In this document: positions 1-9,006 of the stretch, piece by piece
Numbering within the stretch: position 1 is the first letter of the stretch
Layout: each line of letters starts with the position of its first letter
Source of the DNA: Alkaliphilus oremlandii OhILAs
Lineage (GTDB): Bacteria; Bacillota; Clostridia; Peptostreptococcales; Natronincolaceae
Reading direction: 5' to 3'
NCBI RefSeq assembly: GCF_000018325.1
Contig: NC_009922.1
Span: 930,001 to 994,000, forward strand
Length of the DNA stretch: 64,000 nt
Program-made: the position numbers and the translations under genes
The notes under the pieces: model-generated
Seen by the model: only the letters and a program-made list of their open reading frames with translations
Databases searched by the model: none
Told to the model about the DNA's origin: nothing

Positions 1-260
1 ATGTAAGAAACGTTGTAAAACCTGGATTCGATTCAATTGAATTCGTTTTATACTGTGCAGGAAAAGGTTCTGCTGTAATTGATGGCGTTGAGACAACATT
101 GTTAGTAGCGCCAATGAAAGGATTCTATGACATTAAGGCTGGAGAGGAAAACCCTGGAAGCACTCAATTCAGAATTTCTTTCGTTGAGTCACCAGAAAAT
201 ATGGCGAAGATTCCTGAACTTTTTGTAACTCTTTTAAGACAATACGAAGCACAAAGATAA
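1..260 (+). CDS. PLP-dependent aminotransferase, C-terminal fragment (cut by window edge)
   Basis: The reading frame enters at base 3 and runs 85 codons to TAA at 258-260, so only the C-terminal small domain is visible. NPGSTQFRISFVES carries the Arg that, in class I/II aminotransferases, binds the substrate alpha-carboxylate. The closing helix (ENMAKIPELFVTLLRQY) is also typical. The lysine that binds PLP lies outside the window, so substrate cannot be judged. A strong terminator follows directly, making this the last gene of its transcript. Fold-type I aminotransferase is likely; subfamily unknown. Confidence 0.7.
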   Translation, partial: VRNVVKPGFDSIEFVLYCAGKGSAVIDGVETTLLVAPMKGFYDIKAGEENPGSTQFRISFVESPENMAKIPELFVTLLRQYEAQR

Positions 261-278
261 TAAAAGTGATGAATGATA

Positions 279-316
279 AAGTCAATCCCATCTTAGATGG
301 GATCGACTTTTTTTAT
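279..316 (+). terminator. Rho-independent terminator after the aminotransferase
   Basis: A 12-bp stem with one A-C mismatch (GTCAATCCCATC / GATGGGATCGAC, loop TTA) is followed by a run of T. It ends the upstream aminotransferase transcript. Confidence 0.85.
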
Positions 317-354
317 TTCATAGAACTCTATTGAACCCATATAAAAATTGAAAG

Positions 355-715
355 GTGGAAGAAATACGACGAATTATTAGGGGGACGATTGGTGTATTGG
401 TAGATCCATATGATCAAGGGAAGATTATGACCGGTGTCAATTTGATGATTGGGGCTGCTGGTGTAGTGTTGGCTGTAGCATTACCCTATGTCAAACTTAT
501 ACAGTCGGAATGCTCCTCCATGGTTTATTCTTAGGGATGCTGGGTACTATTAAGAATAGAGTTCCATTAATTATTATATCTATTTTCGTCATGGAAGGAA
601 GCTTAACAAATTCAGCCTGAATATTAGGCTGTGTATTTTCATTGATGGGAAGTAGTGTAATTTGACGATGCCTTTAGGTTTAATCCCATCCATTGGACAG
701 CTGGATGAAAAATAG
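355..715 (+). pseudogene. Decayed major facilitator transporter remnant
   Basis: No intact frame spans this gap. One frame (from about 355) reads GTIGVLVDPYDQGKIM, resembling the loop 2-3 signature of MFS transporters (GxLaDRxdrrkiM), then a hydrophobic helix up to ALPYV. Near 498 the sense passes to another frame (TVGMLLHGLFLGMLG then VPLIIISIFVMEG), which hits TGA near 617. Short hydrophobic pieces continue to TAG at 713. The pattern is a transporter C-terminal half broken by a frameshift and stops. No promoter or good ribosome site is seen. Family assignment is tentative; remnant status is fairly clear. Confidence 0.4.
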
Positions 716-832
716 AAAGTAAAGCGTAAGACTGATAGGAGTTAGAAACCACAGCACTGCGAAATGAAAGGGCTGGCCGAAATAGGCTCAAAAGAAAAAG
801 AGATTTTAAAATTAATTTTTAGGAGGTTTTGT

Positions 833-1708
833 ATGAAAACAAGATCTATAGAAATGAGTATAAAAAAGCCTGGAACCCATTGGGTAGGCAATGGATTTCA
901 TGTAAGCAATTATTTTCCTTCTGGAGCAAATTTACTAGAAAGGTTTTCACCCTTCATTTTAATGGATTATAATGCACCCTTGGAATTTCTCCCCAGCGAA
1001 ACCCCAAGAGGGGTAGGTGCCCATCCCCATAGAGGCTTTGAAACTGTCACCTTTGCCTTAGAGGGTGCTGTTGAACATCATGATAACCAAGGCAATCATG
1101 GCATCATCTACCCTGGCGATGTTCAGTGGATGACAGCAGGTGGGGGCATCTTGCATAAAGAATATCACGAAGCATCCTTTAATAAAACCGGTGGGCTCTT
1201 TCATATGATACAGCTATGGGTAAATCTTCCTAAACAGTATAAAATGACAAACCCACGATATCAAGCGATCGTAAATAAAGATATGAAAAAGGTGGTCATG
1301 GATAATGAAAGTGCTACAATTACCATCGTAGCAGGAGAATTCAATGGCGTAGCTGGACCAGCAAAAACTTTTAGTCCCATGAACATTTATATCGTTGATT
1401 TAAATGGGGGTGAAAAAATTAGTTTAAATGAGCCCAGCAATTATAATGTGGGAATTCTGATTTTAAATGGAGATATCCATGTAAATGGAGAATCTCATAA
1501 TGAAAGTGATTTTGTCCTATTTCATAATGAAGAGGGAACAATCAATTTAGAGGCCCCTGCCGGCGGTGGAAAAATCTTTGTTCTGAGTGGTGAGCCAATA
1601 AATGAGCCCATTGCCGCAGGCGGACCTTTTGTAATGAATACGACAGAGGAACTAAGGCAGGCTCAAGAGGATTTTTACAACGGTAAATTTGGCGATATGA
1701 ACTTTTAA
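833..1708 (+). CDS. Pirin family protein (bicupin, possible quercetinase-like)
   Basis: A 291-residue protein with the two-cupin pirin layout. The N-terminal cupin contains AHPHRGFETVT (about residues 62-72), supplying two metal-ligand histidines, and the later HKEYHEA and GGGILH region supplies the remaining His and Glu. Pirins are iron-binding; some dioxygenate quercetin, others modulate enzymes or transcription, so the role here is open. The ATG at 833 follows AGGAGG with 6-nt spacing, and the MKTRSIEMSIKKP opening is normal for the family. An in-frame ATG at 764 lacks a ribosome site and was not used. Single-gene transcript bounded by a hairpin. Confidence 0.85.
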   Translation: MKTRSIEMSIKKPGTHWVGNGFHVSNYFPSGANLLERFSPFILMDYNAPLEFLPSETPRGVGAHPHRGFETVTFALEGAVEHHDNQGNHGIIYPGDVQWMTAGGGILHKEYHEASFNKTGGLFHMIQLWVNLPKQYKMTNPRYQAIVNKDMKKVVMDNESATITIVAGEFNGVAGPAKTFSPMNIYIVDLNGGEKISLNEPSNYNVGILILNGDIHVNGESHNESDFVLFHNEEGTINLEAPAGGGKIFVLSGEPINEPIAAGGPFVMNTTEELRQAQEDFYNGKFGDMNF

Positions 1709-1752
1709 ATTATAAAAACACCATCAGTCTACTGATGGTGTTTTTATAATTT
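1709..1752. terminator. Bidirectional terminator between pirin and cupin genes
   Basis: A near-perfect inverted repeat (arms ATTATAAAAACACCATCAG and its complement, loop TCTA) carries A-tract and T-tract flanks, so it can stop transcripts arriving from both sides. Confidence 0.85.
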
Positions 1753-1788
1753 AGCCTAAGGTATCTTTGTATATGGATTTCACAAAAA

Positions 1789-2340
1789 TTAATGAGAGTG
1801 TCCTTCTTCAGCCTCTTTTTTCGTTCTATGAATTGTGCCATGAGGATGTTCTGGCGGTGCATAGATAGAGTATAGCTTTAGAGGGATACAGCCTGTATTA
1901 ATTAAATTATGCCACTTGCCTGCAGGCACAATAATGATACAATCCTCTGAAACCTGTGCTTTAAAATCCAGCTGATTTTTGCAATCTCCCATCATAACAG
2001 TACCTTGACCCTGCTCAATACGGAGAAATTGATCCACGTCTGGGTGCATTTCCAAACCAATATCATCACATACAGGGATACTCATTAAGGTGAGTTGAAA
2101 GTATTTTCCTGTCCATAGGGCGATACGAAAATAATCATTTTGCTCAGTGGCTTTGTCGATATTGGTGACGAAAGGATTCGGCCCATAATCCTTTAGCTTT
2201 TTAGGTGGTTCACATGGCACTGGATGATTGGGCATGGTACTCCAGTAGGAGTAAGGATAGTAAGTATACATGTAATATGGGTCATAGATCATAGAATTAC
2301 CGTAATATGGGCATGGATATTGGGGATAATTATAATACAT
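1789..2340 (-). CDS. Cupin domain protein with Tyr/Pro-rich coat-like N-terminus
   Basis: About 183 residues. The first 45 or so are rich in Tyr, Pro and Asn (repeated PYY, YYP, YPYSYW), like small spore coat proteins such as the CotJA homologue at 54.6 kb. The rest is a single cupin barrel: HPDVDQFLRIEQGQG (motif 1) and VPAGKWHNLINTG (motif 2) provide a His/Glu/His metal site. The C-terminus is His-rich (EEGHSH). The start is uncertain: GGAAGG lies 10 nt before the ATG chosen here, while an ATG 18 nt upstream has no ribosome site. Enzymatic activity is unknown; spore association is inferred only from composition. Confidence 0.75.
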   Translation of the reverse strand: MYYNYPQYPCPYYGNSMIYDPYYMYTYYPYSYWSTMPNHPVPCEPPKKLKDYGPNPFVTNIDKATEQNDYFRIALWTGKYFQLTLMSIPVCDDIGLEMHPDVDQFLRIEQGQGTVMMGDCKNQLDFKAQVSEDCIIIVPAGKWHNLINTGCIPLKLYSIYAPPEHPHGTIHRTKKEAEEGHSH

Positions 2341-2455
2341 CGCATTCATTCCTTCCATATGCTTTTACCATATGATATGCTAGAGTTTGAATAGAAGTGC
2401 ATCCTGTGGTTTTTACGACATTATTTTAATTCAGAATATCAGAAGGAGAAGGGAT

Positions 2456-3628
2456 ATGGGATTGACGGTATTAGAGCTCATAAAGTTAGACATATTTAAA
2501 AATTTTAAGTTGGTTGCAGGTCAACGAGGCCTCGATAAACCGGTAGAGAAAATCGGAATATTGGATTGGGAGTTTACCAATAAAATAGAAGGGCGTATTG
2601 TGGATAGTGAATTTACAAAGGGTGAATTTGTGCTGACCAGTCTTTTATTTGCAAAGGAACAGCCAGAATTAATCATAGACGCTTTAAAATATTTAGAGGA
2701 AAGCCATATCTCTGGATTCGCTGTAAAAAATATCTATTATGACGATCTGCCCATGGAGGTAATCGATTATGCAAATAGGAAGTCCCTACCCATTTTTATC
2801 TTTGATACCAGTGTATACTTTGAGGATATCATTACAGTTGCTGCAGATAAAATAAAGTCCATATCGAATTTTGATCTGCTAGAAAGTAAAGTGGATTTAA
2901 TCATAAAGATGAATATCAATAAAGCCGTAACGAGGGAAGTGGCACTTGAAATAAATAGTAGCTTTAAGGAATCTTTTTTTGTGATCTCTATGAAAGAGAA
3001 ACGATTGATTGATGAGAGTCGAATCATTCCATTGATTGAGGCCTTGAAGAAAAACAGCATTATGAATCGGAGTAGCACCATATTAAAATATAAAAACAGT
3101 ATCTTAATGATATACACCTTCCATAAGAATCAGAATGAAACCGTTGGTCATGATGTGCCATCTTTATTGAGAAAAATGGGCGTCGATATTTCACAGTATT
3201 ATATCGGCGTAAGTACAGTCCATGTGGATTTAAGCGAATTGGGGAATGGGATCAATGAAAGTATATTTGCCCAACGGACAGGAGAATTATCTCAAAATAG
3301 TTTCAACTATTTTAAGGATATTGGTGTTTACAGTATATTGATGCCCAATGCAGACAATGGTTGGATTCAAGATTTTTATAATAGAATACTAAGTCCCATT
3401 CAAAGCTACGATGAAAAGTACCATACAGAATTGTTTCACACAGCCTTGAACTATATTGAAAATGATGGGAAAATCATAGATACTGCTCAACGTCTTTTCC
3501 TACACAAAAACACGATTCGATATAGAATCGGTAAAATAAAAGAATTGCTGCACATGGAAGACAAGGAATTAGAATTTTATGAGCAGCTTTCTATGGCAAT
3601 CAAGCTTTATAAAATATATCATATATAA
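2456..3628 (+). CDS. PucR family transcriptional regulator
   Basis: A 390-residue protein. The N-terminal PucR domain (LTVLELIKLDIFKNFKLVAG onward, about 1-140) is followed by a linker and a C-terminal PucR-type helix-turn-helix, where DTAQRLFLHKNTIRYRIGKI (about 345-365) is the recognition region. The family regulates purine, amino acid or other catabolic genes, usually as effector-responsive activators. ATG 2456 follows AAGGAGAAGGG; the upstream in-frame ATG at 2387 has no ribosome site. It lies upstream of and codirectional with an EamA transporter, its probable target. It is the intact relative of the interrupted PucR gene at 20.0 kb. Confidence 0.85.
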   Translation: MGLTVLELIKLDIFKNFKLVAGQRGLDKPVEKIGILDWEFTNKIEGRIVDSEFTKGEFVLTSLLFAKEQPELIIDALKYLEESHISGFAVKNIYYDDLPMEVIDYANRKSLPIFIFDTSVYFEDIITVAADKIKSISNFDLLESKVDLIIKMNINKAVTREVALEINSSFKESFFVISMKEKRLIDESRIIPLIEALKKNSIMNRSSTILKYKNSILMIYTFHKNQNETVGHDVPSLLRKMGVDISQYYIGVSTVHVDLSELGNGINESIFAQRTGELSQNSFNYFKDIGVYSILMPNADNGWIQDFYNRILSPIQSYDEKYHTELFHTALNYIENDGKIIDTAQRLFLHKNTIRYRIGKIKELLHMEDKELEFYEQLSMAIKLYKIYHI

Positions 3629-3783
3629 TGGGACGAAGTACACCTTGGATAAAATACAAAAAAACACAATATTATTTTTATTTTAAACAAAGAAAAGTGG
3701 AGCGATCTATAGTAAAATAATAAGGTAATGATCATCCGGACGAATCATATAAACGGGATAATTACAGAGGGAGGAGAAGACGT

Positions 3784-4719
3784 ATGAACAATAAAATAAT
3801 TCGCGGCGAAATACTTTTAATTATAACAGCAATTATCTGGGGTACTTCCTTCGTTGCTCAGCGTGTTGGTATGGAACTCATAGGACCATTTACATTTACA
3901 GCGACGAGATTTCTTGTAGGAACATTATCCTTGATTCCGATTATCCTCATAACGGATAAGGTCAACAAAAAGGAAGAAGAAAATAAAACTGAAAATAAGA
4001 CTGAAGCTGAGACTGGAATCAGAAAAGAATTACTTATCGGTGGAATCGCTTGTGGCTTAGCCCTATTTTCAGGAATATCCTTTCAGCAAGCAGGGCTTCA
4101 ATATACGACGGCAGGAAAGGCCGGATTCATTACTGCATTGTATATTGTCCTAGTACCGCTTCTTGGATTATTTTTAAAGAAGAAAGTGGATAAAAATGTA
4201 TGGATCGGATTAATTTTAGCTGTAATGGCTTTATATCTACTATGTTTTACAGAGGACTTTTCTATATCAAAAGGAGACCTCATCGTACTTTGTGGCACTG
4301 TATTTTGGGCGATTCATATTCTTGTGATTGACCATTTTGCACCGAAAGTCAATGGACTTAAAATGTCCTGTATCCAATTCTTTACTGCAGGAATTCTGTC
4401 TTTAATCATTGCATTTTTTACGGAAACTATTGAAATGTCTGCTATTTTAAATAGTGCAGGTCCAATTTTATATACGGGAATCGTCGTTGTAGGTGTAGCT
4501 TATACATTCCAAATCATTGGACAGAGAGGAACCAACCCTACGGTTGCTGCCATTATATTGAGTATGGAATCTGTATTTGCTGTGGTATCCGGAATGGTGC
4601 TTTTAGGAGAAAGTATGTCCTTAAAAGAAATTTTAGGCTGTATCCTAATGCTTGCAGCCGTTCTTATTACGCAGATACAGCCTACAAAATCCAATGTGGA
4701 AATAGAGGAGAAGGCATAG
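3784..4719 (+). CDS. DMT superfamily EamA transporter
   Basis: A 311-residue inner-membrane protein with ten hydrophobic segments in two EamA repeats (about 8-150 and 165-300). Each repeat shows the typical short loops and small-residue-rich helices; IIWGTSFVAQRVGMELIGPF is a classic opening. A charged, Lys/Glu-rich loop near residues 63-82 splits helices 2 and 3. Family members export amino acids, metabolites or nucleosides. GGGAGGAG precedes the ATG. The gene sits 155 nt after the PucR regulator and ends in a strong hairpin, so it is probably the regulator's target. Substrate unknown. Confidence 0.8.
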   Translation: MNNKIIRGEILLIITAIIWGTSFVAQRVGMELIGPFTFTATRFLVGTLSLIPIILITDKVNKKEEENKTENKTEAETGIRKELLIGGIACGLALFSGISFQQAGLQYTTAGKAGFITALYIVLVPLLGLFLKKKVDKNVWIGLILAVMALYLLCFTEDFSISKGDLIVLCGTVFWAIHILVIDHFAPKVNGLKMSCIQFFTAGILSLIIAFFTETIEMSAILNSAGPILYTGIVVVGVAYTFQIIGQRGTNPTVAAIILSMESVFAVVSGMVLLGESMSLKEILGCILMLAAVLITQIQPTKSNVEIEEKA

Positions 4720-4757
4720 GAATCTACTGAGATTTTAACAGGATTAATTTCGAGATA

Positions 4758-4804
4758 AAAAGCCATATACGAGGAATCGTGAATTCCTTTGTATATGGCT
4801 TTCC
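4758..4804. terminator. Bidirectional terminator between EamA and MATE genes
   Basis: Stem AAAGCCATATAC / GTATATGGCTTT with a 20-nt loop that contains a further GAGGAAT/ATTCCT pairing. It lies between two converging genes. Confidence 0.8.
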
Positions 4805-4806
4805 TA

Positions 4807-6192
4807 TTAGATATCTGCAAAGGCTTTTTGACGCCATTTCCCTTTTTTGAAGAAAAAGGTAGTGATGAGTGCACCCAGTGTCCAAGAAGCCAGAAGAGAA
4901 ATAAAGGTAGATTCTGGTCTTCCTGTAGGGTAAGCCTCACTCCTCGTTAGATAAGCAATGGTGTATGCGATAGGGACACGAATGATGATGGTATTAATCA
5001 TAGAGATCCACATGGGCGTCATTGTATCACCTGCACCACGCATAACCCCAAATAGACTCTGTGTTACTGCCATTGCAATATATCCTACCGCAAGAATCCG
5101 CATCATATAAACACTTAAATCGATCAATTCTGTTGTATCCGTAAAAACACTGACCAGATATCTGCCAAAGATTAAAATTAAAATAGTGATTAAGGTAGAT
5201 ACGCTAAGGGCAAGTATTAAGCCGTGCTTCGTTCCTTCATCGACACGATCCATTTTTTTAGCACCGATATTCTGTCCCGTATAGGTGGTCATTGCAGCTC
5301 CAAAGGAGAAGTTGGGCATCATAGCAAATCCATCGACCCGCATAACGATCACGTTACAGGCGATGACCATTTCTCCAAAGCTATTGGTTAGAGACTGGAC
5401 AACGATCATAGCCAGAGATAAGATCGCTTGTGTGACGCCGGAAGGGAGTCCAAGTTTGATTAATCGATGGGAATATTCCTTCTTTAAAGTTAACATTTTA
5501 CTGTTGAGATCAAAGTTTTCTTTCATTTTAAGTAATTTAAGGACGCAAAGGATTGCTGAGATTCCTTGAGCGATGATAGTAGCGAGGGCAACGCCGGGCA
5601 CACCCATATGAAAGCCTGCAACGAACCAGAGATCTAAAATTACGTTTAATACTGTAGAAATCAAGAGAAATATAAGCGCAGATACGGAATCTCCAAGACC
5701 TCTCAGAACTCCTGCTAGAATATTATAGTAAGCAAAGCCTGCAATTCCCCAGAAATAAATATTTAGATAACTGGTACACCAATTAATAATACTATCCGGT
5801 GTATTCAAGAAAGATAACATAGGCCGAGCGACCATGGGCCCAATGACCATGATGATGACGGAGGCAATGCCCGTCAGTGTGATACAGGTTCCGATGGCGC
5901 GCGAAAGTTTCTCCCTGTCTTTTGCACCAAAATATTGGGATACCATAATACCTGCCCCTACAGATATGCCAACAAAGAGCACCAGTAGAAGGTTTAATAT
6001 GGGCATGGCACTGCCAACAGCTGCGAGTGCATTGTCTCCGACATATTTACCGACAATGATAGAGTCTGCTGTATTGTAAAGCTGCTGTGCTATATTACCA
6101 ACGAGCATTGGAATTGCAAACTCTGTAATTCGTTTCCACGGTGTGCCTTCCGTTAAATCTTTGGGAGCAAATACATCCTTTAAATTTGCCAT
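4807..6192 (-). CDS. MATE family multidrug/metabolite efflux transporter
   Basis: A 461-residue protein with twelve predicted membrane helices. The family hallmark NTADSIIVGKYVGDNALAAVG lies in helix 2, with a second-half equivalent (AVGYIAMAVTQSLFGVMRGAGD). MATE proteins are Na+ or H+ driven exporters of cationic drugs or metabolites. The start (MANLKDVFAPK) follows AGGAGGTAGAG at good spacing; the longer frame beginning nine codons upstream lacks a ribosome site. Monocistronic. Another MATE gene lies at 36.0 kb but differs markedly in sequence. Confidence 0.88.
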   Translation of the reverse strand: MANLKDVFAPKDLTEGTPWKRITEFAIPMLVGNIAQQLYNTADSIIVGKYVGDNALAAVGSAMPILNLLLVLFVGISVGAGIMVSQYFGAKDREKLSRAIGTCITLTGIASVIIMVIGPMVARPMLSFLNTPDSIINWCTSYLNIYFWGIAGFAYYNILAGVLRGLGDSVSALIFLLISTVLNVILDLWFVAGFHMGVPGVALATIIAQGISAILCVLKLLKMKENFDLNSKMLTLKKEYSHRLIKLGLPSGVTQAILSLAMIVVQSLTNSFGEMVIACNVIVMRVDGFAMMPNFSFGAAMTTYTGQNIGAKKMDRVDEGTKHGLILALSVSTLITILILIFGRYLVSVFTDTTELIDLSVYMMRILAVGYIAMAVTQSLFGVMRGAGDTMTPMWISMINTIIIRVPIAYTIAYLTRSEAYPTGRPESTFISLLASWTLGALITTFFFKKGKWRQKAFADI

Positions 6193-6362
6193 ATCTCTAC
6201 CTCCTAATTCGCATAACAAGCTGCATAATATATATGTAAATATTTCAATAGTCTAAATATTATTTAAACTATACTAACTATCATATCTTGTAAATTTATA
6301 TATAGCAAGATTAAATAATCGTTATGAAGATGCAATTAAAAGCGGAGCATCTCCATTTCGTA

Positions 6363-6400
6363 TTAACAGAATATTAACCTGAATTTACAAATCTTAATAC
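6363..6400 (+). promoter_or_regulatory. Candidate OmpR/PhoB-type regulator binding repeats
   Basis: Three direct repeats of a TTAACA-like hexamer start at 6363 (TTAACA), 6374 (TTAACC) and 6385 (TTACAA), exactly 11 bp apart, with a looser TTAATA at 6394. One-turn spacing of such hexamers is the arrangement bound by PhoB/PhoP-class response regulators. The site is 50-90 bp ahead of the potassium operon, whose last gene encodes such a regulator. Autoregulation is inferred. Confidence 0.45.
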
Positions 6401-6449
6401 AAAATTTATATCTATAGCATTAAACTACTATTGAAAGGAGGCAAATTTT

Positions 6450-6953
6450 ATGACTCTGATAGTAGGACTTAGTACGATAGTTCTTTTTATATTGGGCTAT
6501 TATATAATGGATCATATTGATCAATTCATACAAAATAACGTGGGTATTTCAAATAAGAATCTATATCATGAAAAGGTTAAGGATAGAGAAGAAAAAAATA
6601 GGATATTAATCTATGGAAAAAATGAACTGACGGAGTTGGTAGAAGATTATTGTAATTCACAAAGATATGAATATCAGCAAATAACAGATGTCTGTTATAT
6701 TGATCCGGAGACTAAATATCGGTGTTTACTTGCACTATCCTATAATGATGCAGATAATTTGACGGTTAGTTCGATTGGCTTCAAAATTTATTCTATTTCA
6801 AATGTCACAGCATTATGCAACAATCAAGAAAATTTAAAAATGTATAAAGAATTCAGCGTTCATAATGTATTGTTATATGATGATATAGACAAAGTTTTTG
6901 GAATGATAAAGGGGTTGGTGGAAGATGGAAACAAGAATAAGAACAAAATTTAA
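6450..6953 (+). CDS. Membrane-anchored degenerate RCK (TrkA-N-like) protein
   Basis: A 167-residue protein of no named family known to me. One N-terminal membrane helix (about 3-20) precedes a cytosolic domain from about 50 whose order of strands and motifs follows an RCK/TrkA-N fold. RILIYGKNELTELV stands where GxGxxG should be, and LLALSYNDADNL matches the viALTnDDedNL strand-turn. The glycine-rich nucleotide motif is lost, so NAD binding is unlikely. GAAAGGAGG precedes the ATG. Its end overlaps the KtrB start by 29 nt, indicating translational coupling and a role with the K+ channel subunit. RCK similarity is my reading, not a search result. Confidence 0.6.
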   Translation: MTLIVGLSTIVLFILGYYIMDHIDQFIQNNVGISNKNLYHEKVKDREEKNRILIYGKNELTELVEDYCNSQRYEYQQITDVCYIDPETKYRCLLALSYNDADNLTVSSIGFKIYSISNVTALCNNQENLKMYKEFSVHNVLLYDDIDKVFGMIKGLVEDGNKNKNKI

Positions 6954-8277
6954 ATTAACTTATGCACAGTTAAGTGCCATTACGTTTTTTACCATTATAT
7001 TGATTGGTGCAGGACTGTTATCACTTCCGATCGCATCTAGAAGTGGAGAGTTTACACCTTTTATTAATTCATTATTTACGGCTACATCTGCCGTGTGTGT
7101 TACAGGGTTGGTTGTATACGACACCTATAGTTATTTTTCTGTATTTGGACAGAGTGTTATATTAATGTTGATTCAGATTGGTGGACTAGGATTTATGATA
7201 ATAGCCACAATGTTTTTGCTTATGCTACGGAAAAAAATTGGTGTTAAGGAAAGGGACTTTTTGAGAGAGTCTGTAAACAGCATTCATATAGGTGGTATTG
7301 TACGCTTGGCAAAACATATATTGCTAGGAACTTTTTTGTTAGAGGGTATGGGTGCGATCATACTTTCTATTAAATTTAGTTCTGAAATGGGTATTGCATC
7401 AGGAATATTGAATGGGATATTTCATTCAATATCTGCATTTTGTAATGCAGGCTTTGATTTAATGGGAAGATATGAGCAATATTCCTCGTTAACAAGATAT
7501 AGCGGAGATACGGCTGTGAATCTTACGATAATGGCATTGATCGTCATTGGTGGTATTGGTTTTCTAGTGTGGGAGGATGTTTATAAAAACAAATTAGCAT
7601 TTAAAAAATATCAATTGCATTCTAAAATTGTTTTATATACGACTTTCTTGCTAATACTATGTTCAGCCATTATATTTTATATCATAGAAAAAAACAATCT
7701 ACTGGCAGATATGAATATGAAAGAGCGTGTTTTATCCTCATTATTCCAAGCCATAACACCTCGTACCGCTGGATTCAATACAATTGATACTGCATCTCTT
7801 CTGGAAAGTTCAAAGCTTTTTACAATGTTCCTTATGATTATTGGCGGAAGTTCTGGTTCAACGGCAGGTGGTATCAAAACGACAACATTTGTGATTACGA
7901 TCCTTACAGTGATATCCTCTGTTAGGAATTCAGCGGATTTAAATATATTTGGACGCAGATTAGAGAATGGCGTATTAAAAAGAGCCTATAGTATCGTTAC
8001 CATTTATATATTAGGTGCACTTCTAGCCATGCTATCCATTAGTTTTATTCAACCAGAGCTAATGCTAAGTGACATTGGATTTGAGGTTTTATCTGCCATA
8101 GGAACTGTTGGAATGTCTACTGGTATAACACGTCAGCTAGTGGGTATGTCAAAATTTATAATTGTTGTACTGATGTTCTGCGGAAGAATAGGAAGTTTAG
8201 CAGTACTTATGGCAGTTGCAGAGAATAAAAACAATGTATTGGTAAAGAATCCTGTAGAAAAAATCATCATTGGTTAA
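6925..8277 (+). CDS. ktrB: TrkH/KtrB-type potassium transporter membrane subunit
   Basis: A 450-residue integral membrane protein of the KtrB/TrkH family, which forms the K+-translocating pore from four M1-P-M2 repeats. Selectivity-loop glycines are visible as TSAVCVTGL (repeat 1), SAFCNAGFDLMG (repeat 2), TPRTAGFNT (repeat 3) and SAIGTVGMSTG (repeat 4). Between pores 3 and 4, GGSSGSTAGGIKTTTF is the gating loop. Length fits KtrB rather than the longer TrkH. It begins inside the preceding gene and is followed 25 nt later by the gating subunit KtrA. Probably Na+-coupled K+ uptake, as in other Ktr systems. Confidence 0.92.
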   Translation: METRIRTKFKLTYAQLSAITFFTIILIGAGLLSLPIASRSGEFTPFINSLFTATSAVCVTGLVVYDTYSYFSVFGQSVILMLIQIGGLGFMIIATMFLLMLRKKIGVKERDFLRESVNSIHIGGIVRLAKHILLGTFLLEGMGAIILSIKFSSEMGIASGILNGIFHSISAFCNAGFDLMGRYEQYSSLTRYSGDTAVNLTIMALIVIGGIGFLVWEDVYKNKLAFKKYQLHSKIVLYTTFLLILCSAIIFYIIEKNNLLADMNMKERVLSSLFQAITPRTAGFNTIDTASLLESSKLFTMFLMIIGGSSGSTAGGIKTTTFVITILTVISSVRNSADLNIFGRRLENGVLKRAYSIVTIYILGALLAMLSISFIQPELMLSDIGFEVLSAIGTVGMSTGITRQLVGMSKFIIVVLMFCGRIGSLAVLMAVAENKNNVLVKNPVEKIIIG

Positions 8278-8302
8278 CCCTATATAGAAAGGAAAAGATC
8301 AT

Positions 8303-8965
8303 ATGTTATTAAAAAAGAAGAGTATATTAATAATCGGAATCGGTAGATTTGGAAGATATTTAGCTTGTAAATTTTCGGAATTAGAAAATGAGGTGATGAT
8401 TGTGGATCAATGCGAAGAACAAATCAGCGATTTAATCTCCATCGTCACAAGTGCCCAGATTGGTGATTGTACAAATGTAGAGGTACTAAAGTCCTTTGGT
8501 GTTTCTAATTTTGATATTTGCTTTGTTTGTATAGGATCTAATTTTCAAGCATCTATAGAAATAACATACCAGTTAAAAGAGCTGGGTGCAAAATATGTAA
8601 TAGCAAAAACAAATCGAGAGATCCATGAAAAGTTTCTATTGAGAAACGGTGCGGATGAAGTGGTCTATCCAGAGAAGGAAAGTGCCAATAAAACGGCCAT
8701 TCGATTAAGTGCTAATAATATATTCGATTTTGTGGAACTAACACCGGATTATTATATTTTAGAGATACCTCCTTTAGATTCATGGATTGGAAAAAGTATC
8801 GGCCACGTAGCAGTTAGAGTGAAATATAAAATTAATATACTGGCTACTAAAAAGGAAGAAAATGTATTTCCGTTGCCTGGAGCTGATCACATATTTAAGA
8901 AAGATGAACATCTAATTGTTGCAGGCAATAAAGCGGATTTAACACATTTACTAAAAAAGATTTGA
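8303..8965 (+). CDS. ktrA: Potassium uptake regulatory subunit KtrA/TrkA
   Basis: A 220-residue cytosolic gating subunit. An N-terminal RCK domain has an intact dinucleotide motif IGIGRFGRYLA (about 11-21) and the ribose-binding acidic residue in VMIVD (35). The C-terminal RCK_C domain (about 135-220) is the site where many Ktr/Trk proteins bind cyclic di-AMP. It forms an octameric ring on KtrB and responds to ATP/ADP or NAD(H). GAAAGGAAAAG lies before ATG 8303. Its intact GxGxxG contrasts with the degenerate RCK-like protein two genes upstream, so the operon encodes one working and one altered RCK-type domain. Confidence 0.92.
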   Translation: MLLKKKSILIIGIGRFGRYLACKFSELENEVMIVDQCEEQISDLISIVTSAQIGDCTNVEVLKSFGVSNFDICFVCIGSNFQASIEITYQLKELGAKYVIAKTNREIHEKFLLRNGADEVVYPEKESANKTAIRLSANNIFDFVELTPDYYILEIPPLDSWIGKSIGHVAVRVKYKINILATKKEENVFPLPGADHIFKKDEHLIVAGNKADLTHLLKKI

Positions 8966-9006
8966 TATTGATGCCTGTGATATAATAGAATTAAGGAGGT
9001 GATTTT

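Noticed and set aside
6193..6449. Possible cyclic di-AMP (ydaO) riboswitch before the K+ operon
   Set aside because: The region is AT-rich, lacks the conserved ydaO blocks and is too short for a full element; only a small GATGC/GCATC hairpin is present.
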